Positions 51,228 to 59,630 of a stretch of DNA of 64,000 bases are shown here, in pieces (position 1 is the first letter of the stretch; each line of letters begins with the position of its first letter). The stretch is taken from NCBI RefSeq assembly GCF_900100315.1, contig NZ_FNFF01000020.1, positions 12,688-76,687 of the forward strand, in the 5' to 3' direction. The notes beneath the pieces are model-generated. The model ran no database searches. It was not told the DNA's origin and saw only the letters and a program-made list of their open reading frames with translations. Both the position numbers and the translations under genes were made by a program. Origin of the DNA: Streptomyces indicus (lineage in GTDB: Bacteria > Actinomycetota > Actinomycetes > Streptomycetales > Streptomycetaceae).

Positions 51228-52151
51228 TTACGAGTGCCCCAGATCCTCCGCGGCACCGGCGCCCACCGACACCGAACCCGAATCGGCGTCCGGGCGCAGC
51301 GGCAGCGGGTCCACGTGGAACTCGTCGATCACCGGCTGCGAGGGCGTCGGCGGCTTCGGCATGACGGCCGCCTCGGAGTGCCCGCCGCAGCCGTACGAGA
51401 GCGAGACCACGTGGCCGTCCGCCGGGCCGAACTCGTTGGCGCAGACGCCGAAGGCCTGCCGCAGGGAGCCGCTGAGCGGGACGAGGAAGCCGCAGGAGAC
51501 GCAGGAGGCCGGAGCGGCCTGCGCCATCGGGGTCTTCGCGCCGAAGTTCTCGTCCCAGCGGTCGGCCGCCACGTGCAGCCCGTACCGCGAGAGGACCCGG
51601 GCCCGGCGCATGCCGAGCTCCTCGGCCACCGCGGAGATGGAGCCGCGCGAGGGCGCGGCGGGCAGCTCGGCGGGCGAGCCGTCGGTGACCTCGGCGTCCT
51701 CGGCCTCGACGAGCTCGGCCATCTCCTCGGAGACCACCGAGTTCGGCGGCGGCGCGTCCTCGCCGGTGAAGCCCGGCTCCAGGCGCAGGTCGTCCGCCTC
51801 GGTCGGGAGCAGGTCGCCGGGGCCCATGTCGCCGGGGCGCAGCCGCTCGCTCCACGGCACCCACTCGGGGGCGAGCAGGGCGTCGGGGCCGGGCAGCAGC
51901 ACCGTTTCGTCCAGGGTGACGAACTTCGCGCGGGAGGCGCGGGCGACGGTCACCGCCCAGCGCCAGCCGCGGTAGCCCGGCTCCTTGCACTCGAAGAAGT
52001 GGGTGACGACCCGGTCCCCTTCGGCGATCGCGGAGACGTGCTCTCCGACGACGCCCGGGTAGGCGGCCTCCTCGGCGGCCTCCCTCGCAAGGTCGACCGC
52101 CTCGGCGCACAGGCGGTCGGGGGTGCGGCTTCGCGTTGTCGCTGCGCTCAC
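51228..52151 (-). CDS. DUF3027 domain protein
   Basis: A 307-residue protein of the actinobacterial DUF3027 family, function unknown. The N half has RVVTHFFECKEPGYRGWRWA, a likely domain core. The C part has a probable zinc site (CVSCG near 236-240, then C and CGGH further on) and the MRRARVLSRYGLHVAADRW helix region before it. The start is GTG at 52151, where the residues match the family; AGGAG lies about 13 nt upstream, a long spacing. It is upstream of the large ATPase gene on the same strand, 134 nt away, and may be transcribed with it. Confidence 0.84.
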   Translation of the reverse strand: MSAATTRSRTPDRLCAEAVDLAREAAEEAAYPGVVGEHVSAIAEGDRVVTHFFECKEPGYRGWRWAVTVARASRAKFVTLDETVLLPGPDALLAPEWVPWSERLRPGDMGPGDLLPTEADDLRLEPGFTGEDAPPPNSVVSEEMAELVEAEDAEVTDGSPAELPAAPSRGSISAVAEELGMRRARVLSRYGLHVAADRWDENFGAKTPMAQAAPASCVSCGFLVPLSGSLRQAFGVCANEFGPADGHVVSLSYGCGGHSEAAVMPKPPTPSQPVIDEFHVDPLPLRPDADSGSVSVGAGAAEDLGHS

Positions 52152-52489
52152 AGGTATCGCTTCTCTCCTACGCCGTGTCTTCGGGTGCGCCGGCTTCCGG
52201 CGACGGGGGCGGACGGAGCGGACCAGGGGACCGCGTCGACGTCCGCGCCCGGTCACTCTCGGGCGCACCTACGCCATCCATTCTGCGGGATCGCGAAGAG
52301 GCGCGCGGCCAAGACCAACCGCCGCAGGCGCGCTACGCACGCTACCCCCTCCGAGGGCCGAGGCCCACACGGCCTCGTCGACCCGTTCCGCGAAGGGGTG
52401 CCGGACGCGGGGAAACGCGGCCGGGTCCGCGGCAGGGATCAGGCGTCCGGACGGGGTGAGCGCCGGGCGCGTTGGGGCACTATGTCGGG
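52152..52489. other. 338-nt divergent region, DUF3027/MFS
   Basis: Holds the start signals of both genes. On the minus strand a 37-codon open frame lies at 52168-52281, its stop overlapping the DUF3027 ribosome site. I see no repeat or clear operator otherwise. Confidence 0.5.
52168..52281 (-). CDS. Possible 37-residue upstream ORF
   Basis: MDGVGAPESDR.. to ..GAPEDTA, rich in Pro, Arg and Ser. Its TAG lies within GTAGGAGAG of the DUF3027 ribosome site, so translation could couple the two. No ribosome site is visible for this ORF, and composition alone would allow it by chance. Confidence 0.2.
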   Translation of the reverse strand: MDGVGAPESDRARTSTRSPGPLRPPPSPEAGAPEDTA

Positions 52490-53869
52490 GTGACCATTTC
52501 GGGCTCACGTGCTTCGGGGAATGCGGTGCGCAAGGCGGGCCGGGCCGCAGGCCGCGTCCTGAGCGCGCCCTTTGCGAAAACGGGACGCGGGATCCGCAAG
52601 GTCACCAGCGCGCACGGCGCGGGCGAGTCCGGGCTCGGCAAGCTCATCGAGCTGCACGCGGTGAACAGCGCGGGCGACATGCTCGTCACCGTCGCCCTCG
52701 CCTCCACCGTCTTCTTCTCCGTGCCGACCGACGAGGCCCGCGGGCGCGTCGCGCTCTACCTCGCCATCACAATGGCCCCCTTCACGCTGCTCGCCCCGGT
52801 GATCGGCCCGCTGCTCGACCGCATCCCGCACGGCCGCCGCGCGGCGATGGCCGCGGCGATGCTGGCCCGCGCGCTGCTCGCGCTGATGCTGGCGGGCGCG
52901 GTGGTCGCCGGGACGCTCGAGCTGTATCCGGCGGCGCTCGGGGTGCTGGTCGCGTCGAAGGCGTACGGGGTGGTCAGAAGCGCCGTCGTGCCGCGGCTGC
53001 TTCCGCCGGCGTTCTCGCTGGTGAAGGCGAACTCGCGGGTGACGCTCGGCGGGCTGCTCGCGACCGGACTCGCGGCACCGGTCGGCGCGGGCCTGCACCA
53101 GCTCGGGCCGCGCTGGCCGCTGTACGCGGCGTTCTCGCTCTTCGTCGTCGGCACCTTCCTGTCCTTCACGCTGCCCCACAAGGTGGACTCGGCCAAGGGC
53201 GAGGACCGGGCGCTGCTCGCCGCCGACGAGGACCATCTGCATCTCGGGCAGCAGCGGGAGTACGGGAAGAAGCCGGGCCTCAGGACCGTCGGTCCGGCCG
53301 TCACGCACGCGCTCGCGGCGAACGCGGGGCTGCGCTGCCTGTCCGGGTTCCTGATCTTCTTCCTGGCGTTCCTGCTGCGCGAGCACCCCTTCGACGGGCA
53401 GAGCGCCGCCGTCTCGCTGGGCATGGTCGCGGTGGCGGCCGGGCTCGGGAACGCGCTGGGCACGGCGGTCGGCGCGGCGCTGCGGGGCCGGGCGCCCGAG
53501 CTGATCGTGGTGACGGTGGGCGCGGTGGCCACCGGTGTCGCGGTCACCGCGGCCGTGTTCTTCGGCGCCCCGCTGGTGGCCGCGCTCGGCGCGGTCACGG
53601 GCGCGGCCCAGGCCCTGGCGAAGCTGGCGCTCGACGCGCTGATCCAGCGCGATGTGCCGGAACTGGTCCGCAACTCCGCCTTCGCCCGCTCCGAGACCCT
53701 GCTCCAGATGGCGTGGGTGGTGGGCGGCGCGATCGGCATCGTGCTCCCGCTGCACGGGGTGCTCGGCTTCGCCGTGGCCGCCGCGCTGGTCGGCACGTCC
53801 TGGCTGCTGACCGTACGGGGACTGCTCGGCGCGGCCCGCCACGGGCCCGCCCGCCCGCGGGTGGCGTGA
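52490..53869 (+). CDS. MFS transporter
   Basis: A 459-residue major-facilitator protein with about 12 TM helices and a basic cytoplasmic N terminus (NAVRKAGRAAGRVL, then about 40 polar residues before TM1). The loop 2-3 motif is PLLDRIPHGRRAAM. A long central loop (about 225-260, Glu/Lys/Asp-rich) separates the halves. The GTG at 52490 is preferred: CACTAT lies 6 nt upstream, a leaderless -10. A TTG six codons earlier is possible. The transported compound is unknown. It is followed at 59 nt by the DUF2771 gene. Confidence 0.85.
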   Translation: MTISGSRASGNAVRKAGRAAGRVLSAPFAKTGRGIRKVTSAHGAGESGLGKLIELHAVNSAGDMLVTVALASTVFFSVPTDEARGRVALYLAITMAPFTLLAPVIGPLLDRIPHGRRAAMAAAMLARALLALMLAGAVVAGTLELYPAALGVLVASKAYGVVRSAVVPRLLPPAFSLVKANSRVTLGGLLATGLAAPVGAGLHQLGPRWPLYAAFSLFVVGTFLSFTLPHKVDSAKGEDRALLAADEDHLHLGQQREYGKKPGLRTVGPAVTHALAANAGLRCLSGFLIFFLAFLLREHPFDGQSAAVSLGMVAVAAGLGNALGTAVGAALRGRAPELIVVTVGAVATGVAVTAAVFFGAPLVAALGAVTGAAQALAKLALDALIQRDVPELVRNSAFARSETLLQMAWVVGGAIGIVLPLHGVLGFAVAAALVGTSWLLTVRGLLGAARHGPARPRVA

Positions 53870-53916
53870 GGATCGCCACGCCGTACCCACCTGGCCGTCC
53901 GTCCCTGCCCTCCCGA

Positions 53917-53922
53917 TAGCCT
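53917..53922 (+). promoter_or_regulatory. -10 box of the DUF2771 gene, leaderless arrangement
   Basis: TAGCCT is followed by TCGGCC and the ATG at 53929. No ribosome site is present. Confidence 0.45.
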
Positions 53923-53928
53923 TCGGCC

Positions 53929-54417
53929 ATGACCTCCCTGCGCTTCTCCGCCAAGGGCCGCCGCGTCGCGGCCACGCTTGGCGCCGTTTCGGCCGGCCTG
54001 CTCGTGCTCTCCGCGTGCGAGAAGCCGAGCCCCGTCGCGACCGTCACCTTCGGCAGCGACTCGGTGTCGACCGACGCGACCTGCTACGAGCACGACAAGA
54101 ACCTCCCGATGGCCGAGGCCGCCAAGTGCGCCCTCAAGAAGTCCTCGAAGACCATCAAGGTCAGCCAGGGCGAGACGCTGCGCGTCGGGGTCGACCCGAA
54201 GGTCGCCGAGACCGGCTGGTCGCTGTGGATCAACGGCCAGCAGGCCACGAACCCGTACAAGAAGACGTACTACTCCTTCGAGGGCATCGATCTGTTCGCG
54301 CCCCAGCAGGGCCAGCCCGCCCCCAAGACCCTCTACGTGAGCGTCGTCGAGCAGAACGAGCGCGGCGACAAGGTCAAGGGCGTGTGGAACTTCAAGCTCG
54401 AGAACGCCGACGCGTAA
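53929..54417 (+). CDS. DUF2771 lipoprotein
   Basis: A 162-residue exported lipoprotein of the DUF2771 family; function unknown. The signal peptide ends VLSACEK, with the lipidated Cys near residue 30. The mature part is a small beta-rich domain with two Cys (near 52 and 67) that could form a disulfide, and a central GWSLWINGQQATNPYKKTYY. It ends 10 nt before the mqnB start, so it may be cotranscribed with menaquinone genes. Apparently leaderless. Confidence 0.85.
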   Translation: MTSLRFSAKGRRVAATLGAVSAGLLVLSACEKPSPVATVTFGSDSVSTDATCYEHDKNLPMAEAAKCALKKSSKTIKVSQGETLRVGVDPKVAETGWSLWINGQQATNPYKKTYYSFEGIDLFAPQQGQPAPKTLYVSVVEQNERGDKVKGVWNFKLENADA

Positions 54418-54427
54418 GCAGCACGGC

Positions 54428-55078
54428 GTGCGCATCCTGGTCGTGACCGCGGTGCCGGCGGAGGCGGAGGCCGTCACCGCCGGCGCGCCGGGCCCGGACG
54501 TGATCGCCGCGGGCGTGGGCCCCGCGGCCGCCGCCGCGGCCACCGCCCGTGAGCTGACCGCCGCCGCACTCGGCGGCCGGCCCTACGGGCTCGTCGTCTC
54601 CGCCGGCATCGGCGGCGGGTTCGCCCCCGCCGCCCCGGTCGGCTCCCTCGCCGTCTCCGACGCGATCGTCGCCGCCGACCTGGGCGCCGAGACCCCCGAG
54701 GGCTTCGTGCCCGTCACGGACCTCGGCTTCGGCCTGGTCCGCCACGAGCCGCCCGCGTCCCTCGTACGGGCGCTCGCCGCCGCCACCGGGGCCCGCACCG
54801 GCCCCGTGCTCACCGTCTCCACGGTCACCGGGTCCGCTGCCCGCGCGCAGGAGTTGGCCGCGCGCCACCCCGGCGCGCTGATCGAGGCGATGGAGGGCTT
54901 CGGAGTCGCCGAAGCCGCCGCCGCGCAGGGCCTCGCGGCCGTCGAGATACGCGCCGTCTCCAACCCGGTCGGCCCGCGCGACCGTTCCGCCTGGCGGATC
55001 GGCGACGCGCTGAAGGCGCTCACGGACGGGTTCGGGAAGGCGGCGCCCGTACTGGAGAGTTGGAACCCGTATGACTGA
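54428..55078 (+). CDS. mqnB: Futalosine hydrolase
   Basis: Hydrolyses futalosine to dehypoxanthine futalosine and hypoxanthine in the futalosine route to menaquinone. The 216-residue protein has the nucleoside phosphorylase/MTAN fold: N-terminal RILVVTAVPAEAEAV, substrate-binding VVSAGIGGGF near 57-66 and catalytic EAMEGFGVAEA near 157-167. It starts with GTG at 54428. The last 8 nt overlap mqnD. The route was worked out in S. coelicolor, where mqnB and mqnD are neighbours too. The hypoxanthine released could be taken up again by systems such as the purine permease in this window. Confidence 0.95.
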   Translation: MRILVVTAVPAEAEAVTAGAPGPDVIAAGVGPAAAAAATARELTAAALGGRPYGLVVSAGIGGGFAPAAPVGSLAVSDAIVAADLGAETPEGFVPVTDLGFGLVRHEPPASLVRALAAATGARTGPVLTVSTVTGSAARAQELAARHPGALIEAMEGFGVAEAAAAQGLAAVEIRAVSNPVGPRDRSAWRIGDALKALTDGFGKAAPVLESWNPYD

Positions 55079-55931
55079 CATCGCCGCGCGGCCGCTGAAG
55101 ATCGCCTACTCGCCCTGCCCCAACGACACCTTCGTGTTCCACGCCTGGGCGCACGGTCTGGTGCCGGGGGCGCCCGAGCTCGACGTGACCTTCGCGGACA
55201 TCGACATCACCAACGGGATGGCCGAGCGCGGGGAGTTCGACCTCCTCAAGGTCTCCTACGCGGTGCTGCCCTACGTGCTCGACGAGTACGCGCTGCTGCC
55301 CTGCGGCGGTGCGCTGGGCCGGGGCTGCGGGCCGCTGGTGCTCACGCGCGAGCCGGACGTGGACCTCACGGGGAAGACGGTCGCGGTGCCGAGCGAGAAG
55401 TCCACGGCGTATCTGCTGTTCCGGCTGTGGGCGGCGGACACCCTGAAGGACGGCGGCGTGGGCGAGATCGTCGTGCTGCCCTTCCACGAGATCATGCCCG
55501 CCGTGCGCGACGGCCGCGTGGACGCCGGCCTCGTCATCCACGAGGCGCGCTTCACGTATCAGAATTACGGCCTGCACTGCCTGGCCGACATGGGCGTGCA
55601 CTGGGAGCGGACCACCGGCCTGCCGATCCCGCTCGGCGCGATCATCGCGAAGCGCTCGCTCGGCGAGGAGACCCTGAAGTCACTTGCGGACGCGGCCCGT
55701 ACGTCGGTGCGGATGGCCTGGGACGACCCCGAGGCCTCGCGCGCGTACGTCCTGGAGCACGCGCAGGAGATGGATCCGGCGGTGGCCGACCAGCACATCG
55801 GCCTGTACGTCAACGAGTTCACGGCCGACCTCGGCGAGGACGGGCACGCGGCGATCCGCGGACTGCTCACACGCGCCGCGGCCGAGGGGCTCGTCCCGCC
55901 CCTCGGCCGCGATGCGCTGGACTTGATCTAG
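55071..55931 (+). CDS. mqnD: 1,4-dihydroxy-6-naphthoate synthase
   Basis: Makes 1,4-dihydroxy-6-naphthoate from cyclic dehypoxanthine futalosine, the committed ring product of the alternative menaquinone pathway. The 286-residue protein has the periplasmic-binding-protein-like fold of MqnA/MqnD: SPCPNDTFVFHAWAHG at the start, the central GCGPLVLTRE and the catalytic His within EARFTYQNYGLHCLADMG. The ATG overlaps the end of mqnB by 8 nt. Its stop is immediately next to the stop of the convergent cold-shock gene. The later genes of the pathway are not in this window. Confidence 0.95.
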   Translation: MTDIAARPLKIAYSPCPNDTFVFHAWAHGLVPGAPELDVTFADIDITNGMAERGEFDLLKVSYAVLPYVLDEYALLPCGGALGRGCGPLVLTREPDVDLTGKTVAVPSEKSTAYLLFRLWAADTLKDGGVGEIVVLPFHEIMPAVRDGRVDAGLVIHEARFTYQNYGLHCLADMGVHWERTTGLPIPLGAIIAKRSLGEETLKSLADAARTSVRMAWDDPEASRAYVLEHAQEMDPAVADQHIGLYVNEFTADLGEDGHAAIRGLLTRAAAEGLVPPLGRDALDLI

Positions 55932-56315
55932 CTAGACGTCGAGCTGGTCCGCCACCGCCCGCAGCATGCCGGCGATCTTCGCGCCGGAGGCCTTGTCGGG
56001 GTAGCGGCCGCGCTCCAGCTGCTGCGTCACGTTCTCCAGGAGTGTGGTCAGGTCCTGCACGATCGACGCCAGTTCGTCGGGCTTGCGGCGGGTGGCCGCG
56101 GCCACCGACGGCGTCGGGTCGAGCAGGGTCACGGAGAGGGCCTGGTCGCCGCGCTGGCCGGCGACCACGCCGAACTCCACGCGCTGGCCGGGCTTGAGCG
56201 AGTCGACGCCGGCGGGCAGCACGGATGAGTGCACGAAGACGTCGCCGCCGTCATCGCGGGAGAGGAAGCCGAAGCCCTTCTCGCTGTTGAACCACTTGAC
56301 CTTGCCGGTAGGCAC
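55932..56315 (-). CDS. Cold-shock domain protein with C-terminal extension
   Basis: A 127-residue RNA/DNA-binding protein. Residues 1-67 are a cold-shock domain with both RNP motifs (KGFGFLSR and DVFVHSS) after the standard start VPTGKVKWFNSEKG. A second part of about 55 residues (KPDELASIVQDLTTLLENVT, helical) is absent from CspA-size proteins and may dimerise. The GTG at 56315 follows GAGGA about 11 nt away. Upstream is a long leader, as in other csp genes. It probably acts as an RNA chaperone. Confidence 0.92.
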   Translation of the reverse strand: MPTGKVKWFNSEKGFGFLSRDDGGDVFVHSSVLPAGVDSLKPGQRVEFGVVAGQRGDQALSVTLLDPTPSVAAATRRKPDELASIVQDLTTLLENVTQQLERGRYPDKASGAKIAGMLRAVADQLDV

Positions 56316-56495
56316 GTCTGTCCGTCCTCGTCGTCTGCTGTTCCGGGGCCGGCCGCGATACGCGGCGGCGGAAAAAACGGCTCTTGATAGCACTGCAGCG
56401 GGTCCGAAGAACCCGCCGACACCAAGACTATTGGCAACGGCGCGCCTGACAAGCCCGCTTTTCACGGTGCCCGCCGGCCCCTGTCCGCTGGGAAC

Positions 56496-56501
56496 TACCC
56501 T
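56496..56501 (+). promoter_or_regulatory. -10 box of a small membrane protein gene
   Basis: TACCCT is followed by GGTCGC and the GTG at 56508, again without a ribosome site. Confidence 0.45.
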
Positions 56502-56507
56502 GGTCGC

Positions 56508-56747
56508 GTGAGCAACACACCTTCAGGACCCGGCGACCGGCTCGTACGGGTCGGCGCGATCATCTTCCTCATCGGGACGGTGGCCACTTTGGCCACGGTC
56601 GCCCCTTTGTTCCTCGGCACGGAGCCTTTCCCGCCCGTGGCGTACGCCGTGTGCATGCTGATGGGCGTCGGCTTCGCGGTCGCCGGGGCGGGCGTCCTCA
56701 AGTCGATCGCAGTGCAGCGCCGTCAGGCGCGCGCAGCCGCCGAGTAG
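56508..56747 (+). CDS. Small two-helix membrane protein
   Basis: A 79-residue protein with two TM helices (about 14-36 and 45-64), the first reading LVRVGAIIFLIGTVATLATV, and a basic C-terminal end QRRQARAAAE. I recognise no named family. It starts with GTG at 56508 and appears leaderless. Its last 25 nt overlap the end of the convergent HAD phosphatase gene. It is divergent from the cold-shock gene. Confidence 0.75.
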   Translation: MSNTPSGPGDRLVRVGAIIFLIGTVATLATVAPLFLGTEPFPPVAYAVCMLMGVGFAVAGAGVLKSIAVQRRQARAAAE

Positions 56748-57364
56748 GACGCGAACCAGGCGGGGAACGCGACGAGGTCCGCCAGGACCACGTCCGCGCC
56801 CTCCGCGCGCAGCTCCTCCGCCGAGCAGGGGCCGGTCGGCACCGCCACCGACAGGGCGCCCGCGACACGTGCGCCCCGCACGTCGCCGAGGTGGTCGCCG
56901 ACGTAGACCGAGGCGCCGTACTCCTTGAGCGCCTCGGCCTTGGCCTCCGCCCACAGCCAGCCGATCACGGCGTCCGGCTCGATGCCCAGGTGGTCGAGGT
57001 GGAGCTTGGCGCTCGGCTCGTGCTTCGCGGTGACGACGATCGCCCGGCCGCCGGCCGCGCGGACCGCGGCGACGGCCTCGCGGGCGCCGGGCATCGCCGG
57101 CGACGGCGTGATCGCGTATGTGGGGTACATCTCACGGTAGCGATCGGCGAGCGCGGGGATCTCCTCGGCAGGGAACCAGTGCGCCAGCTCGTGTTCGAGG
57201 GGCGGGCCGAGCCGGCTGACCACGAGGTCCGCGTCGATCGGGACGCCCGTCTCGGCGGCCAGCGCCTCCCAGCAGACCTTGATCCCCGGCCGTGAGTCGA
57301 TCAAGGTCATGTCGAGGTCGAAGCCGACGGTGAGCGGGGGCTGCGGGCGCGCGTTCGAGGTCAT
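56723..57364 (-). CDS. HAD-family hydrolase (phosphoglycolate-phosphatase-like)
   Basis: A 213-residue phosphatase of the haloacid dehalogenase superfamily. Motif I is GFDLDMTLIDS (Asp16 and Asp18), the Lys motif VVTAKHEPS and motif III VYVGDHLGDVRGAR. A helical cap lies between residues 30 and 90. Met follows the second Asp where Gly/Thr is usual (DLDMT), a variant seen in Streptomyces. The substrate is unknown. The ATG at 57364 is preceded 6 nt earlier by GACAAT, a leaderless-type -10. It overlaps the small membrane gene by 25 nt at the 3' end. Confidence 0.88.
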   Translation of the reverse strand: MTSNARPQPPLTVGFDLDMTLIDSRPGIKVCWEALAAETGVPIDADLVVSRLGPPLEHELAHWFPAEEIPALADRYREMYPTYAITPSPAMPGAREAVAAVRAAGGRAIVVTAKHEPSAKLHLDHLGIEPDAVIGWLWAEAKAEALKEYGASVYVGDHLGDVRGARVAGALSVAVPTGPCSAEELRAEGADVVLADLVAFPAWFASYSAAARA

Positions 57365-57414
57365 GGGGCCATTGTCACCGGGTGGGTGCGGGTCCGGTCC
57401 GGGTGTCCGAGTTC

Positions 57415-57433
57415 TAGACTTAGGCCACCCTGA
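57415..57433 (+). promoter_or_regulatory. Probable iron box over a -10 element
   Basis: TAGACT (57415-57420) is a good -10 box. TTAGG-CCAC-CCTGA (57420-57433) directly follows and matches the TTAGG-N4-CCTAA core of DtxR/IdeR/DmdR1 boxes, with one mismatch in the right arm. It lies about 50-65 nt before the uptake operon. DmdR1, encoded at 1716, is the likely ligand. Confidence 0.55.
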
Positions 57434-57481
57434 GCTCGAACGAACACGCGGCGTGACGCCCGTAACGCAGAAAAGGGCACG

Positions 57482-58516
57482 ATGCCGACCGCCGCCGCCA
57501 CCTCCCCCAAGGCGCACCGCCCGATCGCGGCCAGACGCCTCGCCCTGACCGGAGTGGCGCTCCTCGCGCTCCTCCTCGCCGTGCTGCTCTCGCTCGCCGT
57601 CGGCGCCCGCGCCATCGCGCCGTCGGCCGTCGTCGATGCGCTCCTGAACGGCGGGCACAGCGACGCGGCCGAGGTCGTACGGGAGCTGCGGGTGCCGCGC
57701 ACGCTGATCGGTCTGATGGTGGGCGCCGCGCTCGCCCTCGCGGGCACCGCGTTGCAGGGCATCACGCGCAATCCGATCGCGGACCCCGGGATCCTCGGGA
57801 TCAGCCAGGGCGCGTCCGTGGCGGTCGTGCTCGCCATCGCGTTCGCGGGGATCCACTCGCTCTCCGGATACGTGTGGTTCGCGTTCGCGGGCGCCGCCGT
57901 CGCCTCCGTCGCGGTGTACGCGATCGCCTCCAGCGGGCGCGGGGGCGCGACGCCCGTGAAGCTCGCGCTCGGCGGTGCGGCGATCAACGCGCTGCTCGTG
58001 TCCGTGACGATGGCGGTCCTGACGACGAAGGCGTCCGCGCTGGACGAGTTCCGGTTCTGGCAGGTCGGGTCGATCGCCGGACGCGGGTCCGACGTGGTCG
58101 GGCAGGTGTGGCCGTTCCTGCTCGTCGGGGTGGTCCTGGTGTTCTCGGTGGCGCGCGGGCTCGACGCGCTGGCGCTCGGCGAGGACGTGGCGAAGGGGCT
58201 CGGGCAGCGGGTCGCGACCGTGCGGATCGTGGGCGGGCTCGGGGCGACCGTGCTCACCGGGGTCGGGGTCGCGGCGGCCGGTCCGATCGCGTTCGTCGGG
58301 CTCGCGGTGCCGCATATCGCGCGGGCGGTCGTGGGCTCGGACCACCGCTGGGTGCTGCCGATGGCCGCGCTGATCGGGCCCGTGATGCTGCTCGTGTCGG
58401 ATGTGGTCGGGCGGGTGGTCTTCCCGCCGTCGGAGGTGCCTGCGGGTGTGATGACCGCGCTGATCGGTGTGCCGTTCCTGGTGACGCTCGTACGGCGGAA
58501 GGCGGTGGCGGCATGA
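57482..58516 (+). CDS. FecCD-family iron-siderophore permease, first subunit
   Basis: A 344-residue permease of the BtuC/FecC/FhuB family with about 10 TM helices. It has the RVPRTLIGLMVGAALALAGT and GITRNPIADPGILGISQGAS family segments and a C-terminal GVGVAAAGPIAFVGLAVPH. It starts at ATG 57482 behind the probable iron box, and its stop TGA overlaps an ATG of a 13-codon mini-ORF. Together with the second permease and ATPase it would import ferric-siderophore complexes; the binding lipoprotein is not encoded here. Iron repression by DmdR1 is inferred. Confidence 0.93.
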   Translation: MPTAAATSPKAHRPIAARRLALTGVALLALLLAVLLSLAVGARAIAPSAVVDALLNGGHSDAAEVVRELRVPRTLIGLMVGAALALAGTALQGITRNPIADPGILGISQGASVAVVLAIAFAGIHSLSGYVWFAFAGAAVASVAVYAIASSGRGGATPVKLALGGAAINALLVSVTMAVLTTKASALDEFRFWQVGSIAGRGSDVVGQVWPFLLVGVVLVFSVARGLDALALGEDVAKGLGQRVATVRIVGGLGATVLTGVGVAAAGPIAFVGLAVPHIARAVVGSDHRWVLPMAALIGPVMLLVSDVVGRVVFPPSEVPAGVMTALIGVPFLVTLVRRKAVAA

Positions 58517-58554
58517 ACCCGGCGGCCGTACGGCACGGGGCGGTGGCGGCATGA
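58501..58554 (+). other. 16-bp duplication and 13-codon mini-ORF between permease genes
   Basis: GGCGGTGGCGGCATGA occurs at 58501-58516 and 58539-58554, offset 38 bp. Each copy ends in ATGA. The intervening stretch can be read as a mini-ORF (MNPAAVRHGAVAA) that starts in the first ATGA and stops in the second, joining both permease genes by coupled overlaps. Confidence 0.6.
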
Positions 58555-59630
58555 GCACCCTCGCCGACTCCTCCGCGAAGGGCAGCCGGGTGCGTCCCGC
58601 CGGCTACGGCGTGCTGCGCACGGGACCGGCCGCGTTCCTCGTGCACCGGCGGGCGGTGGGCATGGGCGCCGCGCTGCTCGTGCTGCTTGCCGCGGCCTCG
58701 GTGCTCTACCTGTGCGTGGGCGAGTCCTTCGTCTCTCCCGGCAACGTCCTGAAGGTCCTGCTCGGCGGCACCTCGCCCGACGAACTGGTCGTCGAGGAGC
58801 TGCGGTTGCCGCGTCTGGTCGTGGCCCTGCTCGTGGGCCTCGCCTTCGGTGTCGCGGGCGCCCTGGTCCAGACCGTCGCGCGCAATCCGCTCGCGAGCCC
58901 CGACGTCATCGGCATCAGCCAGGGTGCGAGCGCGCTCACGGTCGCCGCGATGACGCTGGGCGTCACCTCGTACAGCGTGCTGCCGTATCTGTCCGTGGCG
59001 GGCGGGATCCTCGCCGCCGCGCTGGTCTATCTCTTCGCGTGGCGCGGCGGGCTGCACGCCACGCGCTTCGTCCTGATCGGCATCGGCTTCGCGATCGCGC
59101 TGCGCTCGGTCACCACGCTGTTCATGACCAAGGGCGACTACCTCGTCGCCCAGCAGGCGCAGATCTGGATGACCGGGTCGCTCAACGGGCGCGGCTGGCC
59201 CGAGGCCGAGGTACTCGGACCGCTGCTCCTGGTGCTCGTGCCGGCGATCGCGTGGGCCGCGCGCGCCCAGCGCAACGTGTCCCTCGACGACGACACGGCG
59301 ACCGCGCTCGGGGTGCGGCTCGGGCGCGTACGGCTCGGTCTGGTCGGACTCGGTGTGGTGCTCGCCTCGGTGGCCACCGCGGCCGCCGGGCCGGTGGACT
59401 TCGTGGCGCTGCTCGCGCCGCAGATCGCGCGCCGGATGACCCGGACCGCGCAGATCCCGCTGGTCTCCAGCGCGCTCATGGGCGCGCTGATCGTGGTGCT
59501 CGCAGACCTGCTCGCGCGTCGGCTCTTCTCGCCCACCGAACTGCCGGTGGGAGTCCTGACGGCCGCGGTGGGCGCGCCGTATCTGATCTGGTTGATCATC
59601 CGCAGCCGTACCGTCGGAGGAAGCTCGTGA
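58551..59630 (+). CDS. FecCD-family iron-siderophore permease, second subunit
   Basis: A 359-residue FecCD-type permease, the partner of the previous one. Its first 35 residues are a cytoplasmic arm; the first TM begins near 45. Family segments are ELRLPRLVVALLVGLAFGVA, RNPLASPDVIGISQGASALT and TAAAGPVDFVALLAPQIARR. The ATG at 58551 follows the duplicated GGCGGTGGCGGC rather than a clear ribosome site, which suggests translation by coupling. It overlaps the ATPase gene by 4 nt (GTGA). Confidence 0.93.
   Translation: MSTLADSSAKGSRVRPAGYGVLRTGPAAFLVHRRAVGMGAALLVLLAAASVLYLCVGESFVSPGNVLKVLLGGTSPDELVVEELRLPRLVVALLVGLAFGVAGALVQTVARNPLASPDVIGISQGASALTVAAMTLGVTSYSVLPYLSVAGGILAAALVYLFAWRGGLHATRFVLIGIGFAIALRSVTTLFMTKGDYLVAQQAQIWMTGSLNGRGWPEAEVLGPLLLVLVPAIAWAARAQRNVSLDDDTATALGVRLGRVRLGLVGLGVVLASVATAAAGPVDFVALLAPQIARRMTRTAQIPLVSSALMGALIVVLADLLARRLFSPTELPVGVLTAAVGAPYLIWLIIRSRTVGGSS

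Noticed and set aside
48703..51975. 1,090-codon frame opposite the GHKL protein
   Set aside because: It runs through two real genes and an intergenic gap without a ribosome site, and its composition (Gly/Arg/Ala/Glu) is that of an antisense shadow.
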